Assembly (NCBI RefSeq): GCF_004328625.1
Contig: NZ_CP032229.1
Span: 3,968,001-4,032,000, forward strand
DNA from: Streptomyces seoulensis
GTDB lineage: Bacteria; Actinomycetota; Actinomycetes; Streptomycetales; Streptomycetaceae
Direction: 5' to 3'
DNA: 64,000 nt
Part shown: one piece after another, positions 48,667-56,970 of the stretch
Position numbering within the stretch: the first letter of the stretch is position 1
How the letters are laid out: every line of letters begins with the position of its first letter
Position numbers and translations under genes: made by a program
The notes under the pieces: generated by a model
The model's database searches: none
What the model saw: the letters and a program-made list of their open reading frames with translations, nothing else
Told to the model about the DNA's origin: nothing

Positions 48667-50286
48667 ATGCGACCGCCTCTTGAGAACGTTCTGCGCAATG
48701 CGCTCGTAAGGAACCTGGAGTTGATCGAGCCGGGGCTCCGTCCGGTTCAGCTCGGGGAGTACCCGCTCCCCAATGCCCATGGTACGAGGGGCAGCATCGA
48801 CATCTTGGCTCGCGATCGCCATCAGATGTGGGTGGTCATAGAGCTGAAGCGGTCCCGGTCCAGTGCGCGACAGGCCCTGCACGAAGTCAACAAGTACACG
48901 GAGCTTCTCTGCCGGGAGAAGAACCTCGCGCCGGACCGTATCCGCGCCGTGATCGTGGCCATGCCGGATGACTGGGATGAGCTCCTGGTCGCTGTCAGTC
49001 ACGCGGCACGTGACTGGAGCCATGATCTTCGCGGGTACCGGCTTCTCCTGGACGGTAGCGGTGCCCCTGCAGGGGCTGAGCGGGTGGAGCTACTGCGTCG
49101 AGCGTTCGAGCCTCGGGTTACCCCCATCCACAACCTGTTCTTCTTCACTTCGAAGGAACAGCGCGATCAGGGCTGGAAGATCATCAGTAAGGTTGCGGAC
49201 GAGCTTGGGAAGCTTGACCTACTAGCGGCGGATCTGGACCGGGTGGCGGAGAAGCACTACATCCCTGCGCCTTTCGGCCTGTACCTTGCGGTAGGCCGGG
49301 TGGACGAGGAAATTGCCTCGGAAGAGCTCCTGGACGGTTACGACGGGCCAGAGCCTTTTGCCGTCGAGTGTCAGGCTGAGTACCTTGCCCTGTGCGCCAT
49401 CTGCAATCGCCTTGCGCGCAGCGAGATGCGCGGCATGAACATGGAATCTGCTCAGCCAGGATTGCTTAAAAATCTTGCCGACAACCCCAACTGGGCCATA
49501 CGAGGCTTCCGAGGTACCGGCGCTTACGACGATACTGCTGCCTTCGAGCAGCAGGACCTGTTCCGCTTCCTTACCGGGGACGAGCGAGGGGATAGCCAGG
49601 TCCTTTACACAGGTACCGCCAGCCCGCAAGTAGCGAACCGCTGGAAGGCGTTTCGGCAGGAGATTCGACAAAGCCTTGCCGGCAACCATGAGTGGGAGTC
49701 ACTGGTGGAGAGCTGGCTAGACGAAGTGAGCCCAAAGGTCGGTGACGGAGACATCGGGCTGCACGTCTACAACCCGTGTGACCTCCTGCAAGTAATCATC
49801 CACGGCTGGCCCGACCGGATAGAGGAGCTTCTGCCGATGGTCATGGGTGAAGCTGTACCCCGGCACGGTCTGCGCAGTTCGGTGCGCGGTGCCCTTTGTT
49901 GGAACGGGCGAGGCATGTCGCTCCCTGATGCAGTACGGCTCGTGTATCGAGACCCCTTGTTCCTCATGAGCAACACGTACGCGGGGACGGTGTGGGAACG
50001 CGACCGCGAGCTCTTGGATCTCCTCGGGCTGCACTACGTACTCCTGGAAAGTATCGGCCCCGCCCGGTCTGAGGCATCTGAATCCGACGAGCACCGCATC
50101 TGGGTGCAGCACCAGCAGGGTGCTCGAGTCTATTCCTCGGCCTCGAATCCTCGCGAGTACAGACAGGCGTTTGCCAGCATCGCGGCTGATGGTGAGATCG
50201 TCTCAGTTGGGCAGTACATCGTCAGGCACTCCCGCGAGGCGGAGATCGTGGCCAGGGAGTACCGCGCTTTCGTCCATGCCATGTAG
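48667..50286 (+). CDS. PD-(D/E)xK (NucS/DUF91-like) nuclease with unknown C-terminal domain
   Basis: The first 110 or so residues of this 539-residue protein match the NucS/DUF91 nuclease fold: GSIDILARD (Asp45), WVVIELKR (Glu59, Lys61) and a downstream ARQALHEVNKYTELL helix. About 430 residues follow that I cannot assign, with mixed alpha/beta composition and no transmembrane or zinc motif. It lies 63 bases after the HEPN gene on the same strand. DNA cleavage is plausible from the motif; the trigger and partner are unknown. Confidence 0.62.
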   Translation: MRPPLENVLRNALVRNLELIEPGLRPVQLGEYPLPNAHGTRGSIDILARDRHQMWVVIELKRSRSSARQALHEVNKYTELLCREKNLAPDRIRAVIVAMPDDWDELLVAVSHAARDWSHDLRGYRLLLDGSGAPAGAERVELLRRAFEPRVTPIHNLFFFTSKEQRDQGWKIISKVADELGKLDLLAADLDRVAEKHYIPAPFGLYLAVGRVDEEIASEELLDGYDGPEPFAVECQAEYLALCAICNRLARSEMRGMNMESAQPGLLKNLADNPNWAIRGFRGTGAYDDTAAFEQQDLFRFLTGDERGDSQVLYTGTASPQVANRWKAFRQEIRQSLAGNHEWESLVESWLDEVSPKVGDGDIGLHVYNPCDLLQVIIHGWPDRIEELLPMVMGEAVPRHGLRSSVRGALCWNGRGMSLPDAVRLVYRDPLFLMSNTYAGTVWERDRELLDLLGLHYVLLESIGPARSEASESDEHRIWVQHQQGARVYSSASNPREYRQAFASIAADGEIVSVGQYIVRHSREAEIVAREYRAFVHAM

Positions 50287-50512
50287 TAGAAGTCGATCGC
50301 AACCGAGAGTGACTTTGTGCCTTGGTGATGCGTCGCAAATATGGTGGTAGCCGAGAGACGTCTGTCGATTTCTGTGGCCGGTTGCTGTCGGCACCGCCTA
50401 TGTGTCACCGGGCGGATTCGCTGAGAAGAGTGGATTGGTAGCGCGCTTCTTGCACGCATGTGAGGTGGTGGTCACCATCTCAAGAGCAGAGTCCGGCAGA
50501 TCGGGGTGGCGG

Positions 50513-51769
50513 TTGGCGAGCGTCTTTCAGCGGTGCAAGCGGGATGCCCGAGACGGGAACTACCCCTGCTTGCGCCCAAGGTGCGGCCATGCGTGGACTG
50601 TGAGGTATCGGGAGTCGGGCGGCAGACGGGGGCGGCAGCGGGAGAAGTCGTTTCCGCGGAGGATCGGCCTGGACGGCGCGGACGCCTTTGCTGCCGCTGT
50701 GGAGATGGACAAGCAGACTCGCGTGCGCGTCGATCCTGCCCGCGGTGCTGTGACCTTGTCGGCCTGGGCCGAGGAGTGGCTTGAGCGACGAGTCATCGGT
50801 GAGGCGACCCGCTGTAACTACGAAGGGTTCGTTCGCAACCATCTCGTGCCGAGCCTTGGTCGTAAGCCGTTGGCAGGGTTGGCGCGGCGGGACTTTGAGA
50901 AGTTCGTCAAGGACATCTACCGAGGCGGTGCGGGGCTGGCTGCATCGACAGTGAACGACCGCATGGTCCTGGTGGCTGCCATCATGGAGGCGGCCCTTGT
51001 CGACAAGCGCATCACGGAGAACCCTGCCCGAGGCATCCGGATATCCCGTAGGGATGCTGTGACAGCGGACGAGGACGCAGTGCCGACGCCGACCGAGGTG
51101 GATCTGATCGCCGCGCACATCACGCCACAGTTCCGCCTCGCCGTCTACCTTCAGTCCGGCACAGGGCAGCGACCAAGCGAGGCCCTGGCCTTCTCCACCG
51201 AGTGCAGGCGGTCTGGCTTCGTCAGAGTCCGATGGCAGGTCAGCGCCAAGGCGCACCACGAGGACTGCATGGCACCCTTCGTCCCCCTCAAGCATCGACT
51301 GGATAAGGAGTACCGAGACATCCCAACCGCCCTGTTTGTCGAGCAGGAGATCGATGCTCATCTCCGCAGGTGGAAGCCGGTGCCTGTGGTTTTTACCGGG
51401 CAAAAGGGCAAACGGATGCGACTCGAGACCTTCTTTGCCCCGCGTCAGCCTGGCGCCGTGGTGATGCCGTCCATCGCGTCCTACGGCTACCAATTCAAGA
51501 AGGCATGCCTCCTGGCCGGCCTGGTCGATCTGGACGGCAAGGCCAAGTACACGCCTCGCAGCCTGCGGCACTTCTTCGCCTCCACCGCCCTGGCCAACGG
51601 TGTGCCGATCCACGAGGTGTCATGCTGGCTCGGGCACCGTTCGGTCAAGACGACGGTCGATATCTACGGGAACCCTCAGGAATTGCATCAGACGGGCGAG
51701 AAGTTGCAGGTCGCGAGGTCAGGGCAGGGTCCGACGAGGACTCTACCCTCCTGCAACTTGGCGGCTTGA
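50513..51769 (+). CDS. int: Phage-type tyrosine integrase
   Basis: This integrase of about 418 residues has an N-terminal Cys-containing, Arg-rich arm domain (VFQRCKRDARDGNYPC...CGHAWTVRYRE) and a SAM-like core-binding domain. The catalytic domain has GTGQRPSEALAF (first Arg), TPRSLRHFFAS, WLGHRSVKTTVDIYG (His, then the nucleophilic Tyr). The position before LRH that is normally His is Arg349. The start is uncertain: TTG at 50513 fits the usual family N terminus, and a GTG at 50402 is also open. Confidence 0.87.
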   Translation: MASVFQRCKRDARDGNYPCLRPRCGHAWTVRYRESGGRRGRQREKSFPRRIGLDGADAFAAAVEMDKQTRVRVDPARGAVTLSAWAEEWLERRVIGEATRCNYEGFVRNHLVPSLGRKPLAGLARRDFEKFVKDIYRGGAGLAASTVNDRMVLVAAIMEAALVDKRITENPARGIRISRRDAVTADEDAVPTPTEVDLIAAHITPQFRLAVYLQSGTGQRPSEALAFSTECRRSGFVRVRWQVSAKAHHEDCMAPFVPLKHRLDKEYRDIPTALFVEQEIDAHLRRWKPVPVVFTGQKGKRMRLETFFAPRQPGAVVMPSIASYGYQFKKACLLAGLVDLDGKAKYTPRSLRHFFASTALANGVPIHEVSCWLGHRSVKTTVDIYGNPQELHQTGEKLQVARSGQGPTRTLPSCNLAA

Positions 51770-51784
51770 GCTGGGAGTTTGGCG

Positions 51785-51801
51785 ATCAGATCCCATCTGA
51801 T
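51785..51801. promoter_or_regulatory. ATCAGAT-CCC-ATCTGAT dyad upstream of recombinase trio
   Basis: A perfect 7-bp inverted repeat with a 3-base spacer lies 32 bases before the first gene of the recombinase trio and 15 bases after the integrase stop. It may be an operator for the small HTH protein or a recombinase site. Confidence 0.5.
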
Positions 51802-51833
51802 GCAGGATTTGCCCTCTGAAGGGGAGGGTGAAA

Positions 51834-52955
51834 GTGGGTCTACAGCGACGCGCCGACCTGGCGGGGGCAGCTCACCTGGAACTGGTCTCCGGGGTGGCCC
51901 AGCTGCGTCCGCAGGACGCGATGGTCGAAGCCATGGTGCGGGGCTGGCGGGCCCAACAAGCCGCTCGCGGGCTCCGTGAGGACACGGTCACCGCCCGGGA
52001 ACGGCTCGTACGGCGGTTTCTGGAGCACACCAACGAATATCCGTGGGCCTGGACGCCCGGCCACGTGGACGAGTGGTCACTGTGGCTGACCAGCGAGAAG
52101 CACCTCGCGCCGTCCACGATCCGCAGCTATCAGGGCAGCCTGCGCCTGTTCAGCGAGTTCTTGATCGACGGCCGCTACGGCTGGTCGATGGCCTGCGAGG
52201 ACGCCTTCGGCACTCACCCCGTGGCCATCTGCCACGAGTGGAACACCATCGCCCACCTCAACGACTACGAGGGGCGCCCCGAGGCGAGGCCGTTCACCCG
52301 CGAGGAGATCCAACGCTTCCTCGACTACGCCGACGACCAGGTAGAACGGGCGGTACGGGCCAAGCGCAAGGGAGCCCTCGCCGCCTACCGCGATGCCACC
52401 CTCTTCAAGGGCATCTATGGGTGGGGTCTGCGCCGGACGGAGACATCGAAGCTGGATGTGGTCGACTTCGGGCGGAACGCGAAGGCACCGCAGTTCGGCC
52501 GGTACGGCACCCTCAACGTCCGCTACGGCAAAGCGAAGAAGGGGCAGCCGCCGCGCCGTCGGAACGTGTTGTCGGTGATGGATTGGGCGGTAGACGCGGT
52601 CGCCGACTACGTGGAGAACGTACGGCCGCGGTTCGGCTGCGAGGATCACCCCGCCTTGTGGGTGACCGAGCGGGGCGGCCGGGTCAAGCCGGCGGAGATC
52701 AACGCCCGGTTCGTCGCCTACCGCGACGCGCTGAAGCTCCCGAAGGCGCTGACTGTCCACTCCGCTCGCCACTCCTACGTAACCCACCTCACAGAGGACG
52801 GGGTTGACCGCCGGTTTCTCCAGCAGCAAGTCGGTCACGAGAATGACAGCTCCACCGCTATCTACACCCACGTCAGCGACGACTTCATGAACACCATGCT
52901 CCACAGGGCACTTGCGCCCGCGCTCGCCCCGTTCCCCGCAAACAAGGATCGCTGA
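51834..52955 (+). CDS. XerD-like tyrosine recombinase, first gene of a trio
   Basis: The 373-residue product has an N-terminal core-binding domain and a catalytic domain with all expected residues: YGWGLRRTETSKL (Arg), VHSARHSYVTHL (His-x-x-Arg-His), QQQVGHENDSSTAIYTHV (His and Tyr). GTG at 51834 lies seven bases after GGGGAGG; a GTG at 51828 abuts the ribosome site. The stop overlaps the next start by one base. It is likely the active recombinase of the trio. Confidence 0.88.
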   Translation: MGLQRRADLAGAAHLELVSGVAQLRPQDAMVEAMVRGWRAQQAARGLREDTVTARERLVRRFLEHTNEYPWAWTPGHVDEWSLWLTSEKHLAPSTIRSYQGSLRLFSEFLIDGRYGWSMACEDAFGTHPVAICHEWNTIAHLNDYEGRPEARPFTREEIQRFLDYADDQVERAVRAKRKGALAAYRDATLFKGIYGWGLRRTETSKLDVVDFGRNAKAPQFGRYGTLNVRYGKAKKGQPPRRRNVLSVMDWAVDAVADYVENVRPRFGCEDHPALWVTERGGRVKPAEINARFVAYRDALKLPKALTVHSARHSYVTHLTEDGVDRRFLQQQVGHENDSSTAIYTHVSDDFMNTMLHRALAPALAPFPANKDR

Positions 52956-53296
52956 TGGCCGCGAAGCTCGACTACCACTGGCACTTGCGCAAGATCATGG
53001 CCGACCGAGGGCTCTTCTCCACCACCGACCTCATCCCGCTACTGGACAAACGGGGCATCACCCTGTCGTCCAGCCAGGTCTACCGGCTCGTCGTCGAGCG
53101 CCCCGAGCGGCTCAGCCTGAAGATCCTCATGGCCCTGCTCGACATCCTCAACTGCACCATGGACGACCTCATCGAGCCGACCGCCGCGGCGGGTGCCGGA
53201 ACCGCTACCCGAACAAGGAAGGCTGTCGGTGCCGAGGCAGGCGTCGGTGACCTGCGACCCAAGCGAGCCCGCATCCGCGGTTTCGAGCGGCCGTGA
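52955..53296 (+). CDS. Small helix-turn-helix DNA-binding protein of the trio
   Basis: The 113-residue protein has a Cro/CI-type HTH: LRKIMADRGLFSTTDLIPLLDKRGITLSSSQVYRLV, then LSLKILMALLDILNCTMDDLI, like the HTH_26 group. The C terminus is basic. It overlaps both neighbours (1 base with the recombinase, 4 bases with the zinc-ribbon gene), so the three proteins are made together. It may control the operon or act as a directionality or accessory factor. Confidence 0.78.
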   Translation: MAAKLDYHWHLRKIMADRGLFSTTDLIPLLDKRGITLSSSQVYRLVVERPERLSLKILMALLDILNCTMDDLIEPTAAAGAGTATRTRKAVGAEAGVGDLRPKRARIRGFERP

Positions 53297-55728
53297 CCGC
53301 ACCCGGACACCCCGAGCGGGCCGTCTCCGACCCGATCGGGCTCATTGCGGACCTGGTCGCGGCCATCGAGCATCAGCTGGAGCCGGACCGGATCCGTGCC
53401 GTGGTCGCGAGCGTCGCGGGCGGACGCTCGAAGTCACGCCTCCTCGCGGCACATCTCACTGAGCATCCTCGCGTGCTGAACGACGGTCGCTCGCCGGCGC
53501 CCAGGGCCGTCGGCGACCTGCTCATCGCCCTGCGTGAGGCCGGGGCCCAGACGGTCTCGCCGCCGTGTTGCGCCGAATGCGGCAGGCAGATACGAACGCT
53601 CCAGCGCCGCGGCCAGGACTGGTACTGCTGGAACTGCGGGCGGCCACAGCCCGAGCCGTGTGCTGCCTGCGGAAACACCCGCCGGGTCGCTTCACGCGAC
53701 CGGACCGGGCGGCCCCGATGCGGCAAGTGCCCGGACGACGACGGACGCGACCCCATCGCAGTGATCGGCGCCCTGATCGCTGAACTGGATCCGCAGACCG
53801 AACGGGAGACGGTCTCCAACGCGGTCCGTCGATCGGCACCTCGTCCCTCCTACCAGCGGAAACTTGCCTGGGCCCTGGAATCCCACCCAGCTCTGCTGAC
53901 CGGCGACGGCCACCTCGCACCCCACCGCGCGATCCTCAAGCTGATCGACCTGCTGCACGAGGCCGGCATCGCCGGGATCGTCCGGCCGTCCTGCCCCGGC
54001 TGCCACAGAGTCGTACGCATCGACAAGCCTCTGGACGGAAAGCGGGTCTGCCGCATGTGCATCTCCCACTCCCGCATCGAGGAGTGCTCGGGATGCGGAG
54101 CCCGCCGAGAGCCCGCCACCCGCGACGACCAAGGCCGGCCAATGTGTCCGAACTGCCTGGTCAGCGACCCGGCGAACCTGGAGACCTGCATCAACTGCGG
54201 CCGACGAAGGGTCGTGAACACCCGCACACCGGACGGCCCGCTCTGCCAAAGCTGCCCCTCCCTGCCCACCGCGACTTGCAGCATCTGCGACGCGGAGAAA
54301 CCCTGCGGCACCTCCCGGACTACGGGTCGGCCATGGTGCCTGGACTGCCAGCGTCACTCCGCACCGTGCTCGGCCTGCGGCGGCGTCGAAGCAGTCGTCT
54401 CCGGCACTCTCGACCAGCCCCTTTGCCTGCGCTGCACCGCGACTGAGGTCTGGCACGCCTGCCCCACCTGCAGCGATCCCGATTACCCGCACCCCGGCCA
54501 GTGCGCTCGTTGTCTCATCAATCGGCGCCTCAACGACCTCCTGGGCCCTCCGTCCGATGCCCTCCACCCCGGTCTCGAAGCCCTGCGGAACAACATCGCC
54601 ACCACCGAGCACCCACTCACCGCCAAGCGGTGGCTGAACAAGCCGTCCGTGTCTCCGGTCCTGGCCGACCTCGCGGCCGGCAGACGAGCCCTGACTCACG
54701 AGGCCCTCGACGAGCTGCCCGACAGCCCGCCCCTCGCCCACCTCCGCCAAGTCCTCGTCGGCGTCGGTGCCCTGCCCGAGCGGGACGAGTACATGGTCCG
54801 CCTCGAACGTTTCCTCACCGGCCTTCTCGCATCACAACAAGACCCCGAACAGCGCAAAGTCCTGCACCAGTACGCGATATGGCACCTGGTCCGTCGACTA
54901 CGCCGACGCAGCAACGGCCGCCCCCTGACCCCGCAGCAGTTCACATCCGCGCGTCAACGCACCCACGCGGCCGTCGCCTTCCTCACCTGGCTTCAGGCTC
55001 ACGACCTCGCCTTGGCGACGTGCCGACAGGCCAACCTCGACCAGTGGCTCACCGACGACTCCGCGACCTACCGCCACACAGCCGGGCACTTCGTCCGCTG
55101 GGCTCGCACCAACAAGCTCACCACCGTCCACGTCCCCGCTGTCCGCTGGCACGGCCCCACCCAACCACTCGATGACGAGCACCGGTGGAACGTCGCACGC
55201 CGACTCCTGCACGACGACACCGTCAAACCCGAAGACCGCCTCGCAGGACTGTTTCTCCTCCTCTACGCACAAGGGCCATCAGCGATCCACCGACTGACCA
55301 TCGAAGACGTCGAGTTCGGCGCTCAAGAGGTACGTCTCCACCTCGGTAATGCACCCGTTCAGCTGCCCGAGCCCGTCGCCCAGCTGGCCCGCACCGTCGC
55401 CGCGAACCGCAAGGGGCACGCGACCATCGGCGCCCTGGCTCCGTCTCCATGGCTCTTCCCCGGCGGCCAGCCCGGACGCCCGATCAGCACCACACAGCTG
55501 ACCCAGCGCCTGAACCAGCTCGGGATCCGGCCCAACCAGGCCCGCAGCACCGCGCTCTTCCAGCTCGCCACCGAGATCCCCGCCGCGATCCTCGCCCGCA
55601 CCCTCGGCATCCACACCGACGTCGCCGTCGCCTGGCAACGACTCTCCGCTGGCGACTGGGCAACCTACGCCGCCGAAGTCAGCAAGCGGCCGGTGAGGAC
55701 AGATCAGTCCCCAGCATCGAATACATGA
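53293..55728 (+). CDS. Zinc-ribbon protein with degenerate tyrosine-recombinase domain
   Basis: The 811-residue protein contains a duplicated N-terminal module (about residues 12-115 and 155-260), each a helical unit followed by Cys pairs. A string of further C-x2-C knuckles reaches to about residue 415. A helical core-binding-like region (about 480-620) precedes a recombinase-like C terminus (PWLFPGGQPGRPISTTQLTQ, then the R of NQARSTALFQL). The HxxR His and the Tyr are missing, with VAWQRL in place of the Tyr motif. It is probably an accessory, non-catalytic partner of the first trio protein. Confidence 0.7.
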   Translation: MTAPGHPERAVSDPIGLIADLVAAIEHQLEPDRIRAVVASVAGGRSKSRLLAAHLTEHPRVLNDGRSPAPRAVGDLLIALREAGAQTVSPPCCAECGRQIRTLQRRGQDWYCWNCGRPQPEPCAACGNTRRVASRDRTGRPRCGKCPDDDGRDPIAVIGALIAELDPQTERETVSNAVRRSAPRPSYQRKLAWALESHPALLTGDGHLAPHRAILKLIDLLHEAGIAGIVRPSCPGCHRVVRIDKPLDGKRVCRMCISHSRIEECSGCGARREPATRDDQGRPMCPNCLVSDPANLETCINCGRRRVVNTRTPDGPLCQSCPSLPTATCSICDAEKPCGTSRTTGRPWCLDCQRHSAPCSACGGVEAVVSGTLDQPLCLRCTATEVWHACPTCSDPDYPHPGQCARCLINRRLNDLLGPPSDALHPGLEALRNNIATTEHPLTAKRWLNKPSVSPVLADLAAGRRALTHEALDELPDSPPLAHLRQVLVGVGALPERDEYMVRLERFLTGLLASQQDPEQRKVLHQYAIWHLVRRLRRRSNGRPLTPQQFTSARQRTHAAVAFLTWLQAHDLALATCRQANLDQWLTDDSATYRHTAGHFVRWARTNKLTTVHVPAVRWHGPTQPLDDEHRWNVARRLLHDDTVKPEDRLAGLFLLLYAQGPSAIHRLTIEDVEFGAQEVRLHLGNAPVQLPEPVAQLARTVAANRKGHATIGALAPSPWLFPGGQPGRPISTTQLTQRLNQLGIRPNQARSTALFQLATEIPAAILARTLGIHTDVAVAWQRLSAGDWATYAAEVSKRPVRTDQSPASNT

Positions 55729-56248
55729 TCATGTCCCGACGCTCCTCACCCACCTGCTGCCAGCTGCGAAGCAGACCCTCACGCTGGAAGCCCACGCGCT
55801 CAGCCGTCCGCTGCGAGGCGGCATTCCACGGCTCGACATACAGCTGAAGACGAGGAATCTGCAGGTCACCGAGGGCCCAGGCGGTGACCGCTCGAAGGGC
55901 TTCCGCAGCAACCCCCTGGCCACGAGCCGAGCCGACCACCCAATAGCCCAGCGACGCGCGGCCCTCGTTCAACTCTCTCAGCCACAGGCCGACCGTCCCG
56001 AGCGATCGGCCGTCCGCAACCCGCACGATGACGAACGGATACCCACTGCCAGTGGACGCCCGCTCCCACTGCCGTTGAACGAAGGCTTCGCCCGCTTCCT
56101 GCGAGTACACCGACGGAACGGTCGTGATCAACGGGATGTAGTCGTCGCTCGACGCCTCCCGGACGAGAGGCAGATCACCGAGCTCCCAGGAGCGGAGCAC
56201 GAAACTGTCGCCTGCAACCAGGCGCGGGACGTCCAAAGGGGCAACCAT
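55679..56248 (-). CDS. GNAT-family N-acetyltransferase (RimJ/RimL-like)
   Basis: The 189-residue protein has acetyltransferase motif A GYWVVGSARGQGVAAEALRAVTAW and the motif B region NAASQRTAERVGFQREGLLRSW. Its 3' end overlaps the convergent zinc-ribbon gene by 50 bases, so the last codons are read on both strands. It is the last gene of the island and a possible cargo gene; the substrate is unknown. Confidence 0.82.
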   Translation of the reverse strand: MVAPLDVPRLVAGDSFVLRSWELGDLPLVREASSDDYIPLITTVPSVYSQEAGEAFVQRQWERASTGSGYPFVIVRVADGRSLGTVGLWLRELNEGRASLGYWVVGSARGQGVAAEALRAVTAWALGDLQIPRLQLYVEPWNAASQRTAERVGFQREGLLRSWQQVGEERRDMIMYSMLGTDLSSPAAC

Positions 56249-56706
56249 GATCACATCCTGCCGAGGTCCCCGCCGGGACGCACTCCCATTTCACCGCCGT
56301 GACCAAGGCATTCGGACAGTTCCAATACCCGACGTCACCATTACATCTGCTGCCCAGTGCGTGGGAACGCTGCCGGGAGATCTTGCAGCGCTCCATGCGG
56401 CCACTGCCCCCGGATGTGACGTCCCTGCCGTCAGAGGAGGCGAGCTCGGGCGTCGGCAACCGAGCTGTGTAGGCACACGAGGGCTGGCTGGTCTGCGTGG
56501 TGCTGGGATAGAACGCCCGTGCTGGGATGGTGCTGGGATGCCCACTGCTAGAACCGCGTTTCCGCAGGTGGGAGCTCTACACTACAGGTTCCGCTTCAAC
56601 GTGTAGCCGTTCGCTTACTAAGCGTCAGGAATTGAGTCAAACGTACACGTCGGAAGGGGTTGGGCTCTGTCGAGCCCGACCCCTTCCGACGTGTAGTCAG
56701 CGGTGG
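56249..56706. other. Right end of the island (attR region)
   Basis: This 458-base gene-free stretch holds three direct repeats GTGCTGGGAT (56500-56509, 56519-56528, 56530-56539), the right copy of the ychF end (56589-56606, GTTCCG at 56588-56593), and a long terminator. The repeats may be arm-type sites for an integrase. An open frame at 56247-56606 ends in RFRFNV but is otherwise not YchF-like. Confidence 0.65.
56644..56695. terminator. 24-bp-stem terminator, probably the original ychF terminator
   Basis: The arms 56644-56667 and 56672-56695 pair over 24 positions with one G-T wobble and a 4-base loop. It lies 38 bases past the duplicate ychF stop and 12 bases before the convergent toxin stop, so it can serve both strands. 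Confidence 0.88.
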
Positions 56707-56970
56707 TCAGGTGCTGTAAACGGTGGACCGGTGCCCCACGTGAACGACCCAGATCACCAGTTCTCCGTTGTCGATCGTGTAGACGACGCGGTAGTCGCCC
56801 ACCCGTAGGCGCCGACGATCCGGCTCGGACACGAGTGCGGTGGTGTTGATACCGAGTGGGTCGCTTTCCAGCTCGGTCAGCTTGGCCAGGATGCGCAGCG
56901 CCGTCTCGCGCGGGATCTTTCGAAGCTCGGCCTGTGCCTCGGGGCGGAAGACGGTTCGGTACTCACTCAC
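56707..56970 (-). CDS. relE: RelE/ParE-type toxin
   Basis: The 87-residue protein has the RelE core: YRTVFRPEAQAELRKIP, RRLRVGDYRVVYTID and a beta-strand end ELVIWVVHVGHRSTVY. RelE toxins cleave mRNA in the ribosome. The final His-Arg/Tyr residues fit the active family. It overlaps the antitoxin gene by 8 bases. It sits just outside the right attachment site, so it is chromosomal unless the boundary is nested. Confidence 0.88.
   Translation of the reverse strand: MSEYRTVFRPEAQAELRKIPRETALRILAKLTELESDPLGINTTALVSEPDRRRLRVGDYRVVYTIDNGELVIWVVHVGHRSTVYST

Noticed and set aside
56500..56539. CRISPR-like array from the three GTGCTGGGAT repeats
   Set aside because: Repeats are only 10 bases with 1-9 base gaps, and no cas genes exist in the window.
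40068..56588. Prophage or conjugative (AICE) element
   Set aside because: No capsid, tail, portal, lysis, replication initiator or FtsK-like transfer gene was found among the island genes.
56247..56606. Duplicate or truncated ychF gene at the right end
   Set aside because: Only the last five codons and stop match ychF; upstream residues of the open frame show no resemblance, so it is an attachment site.
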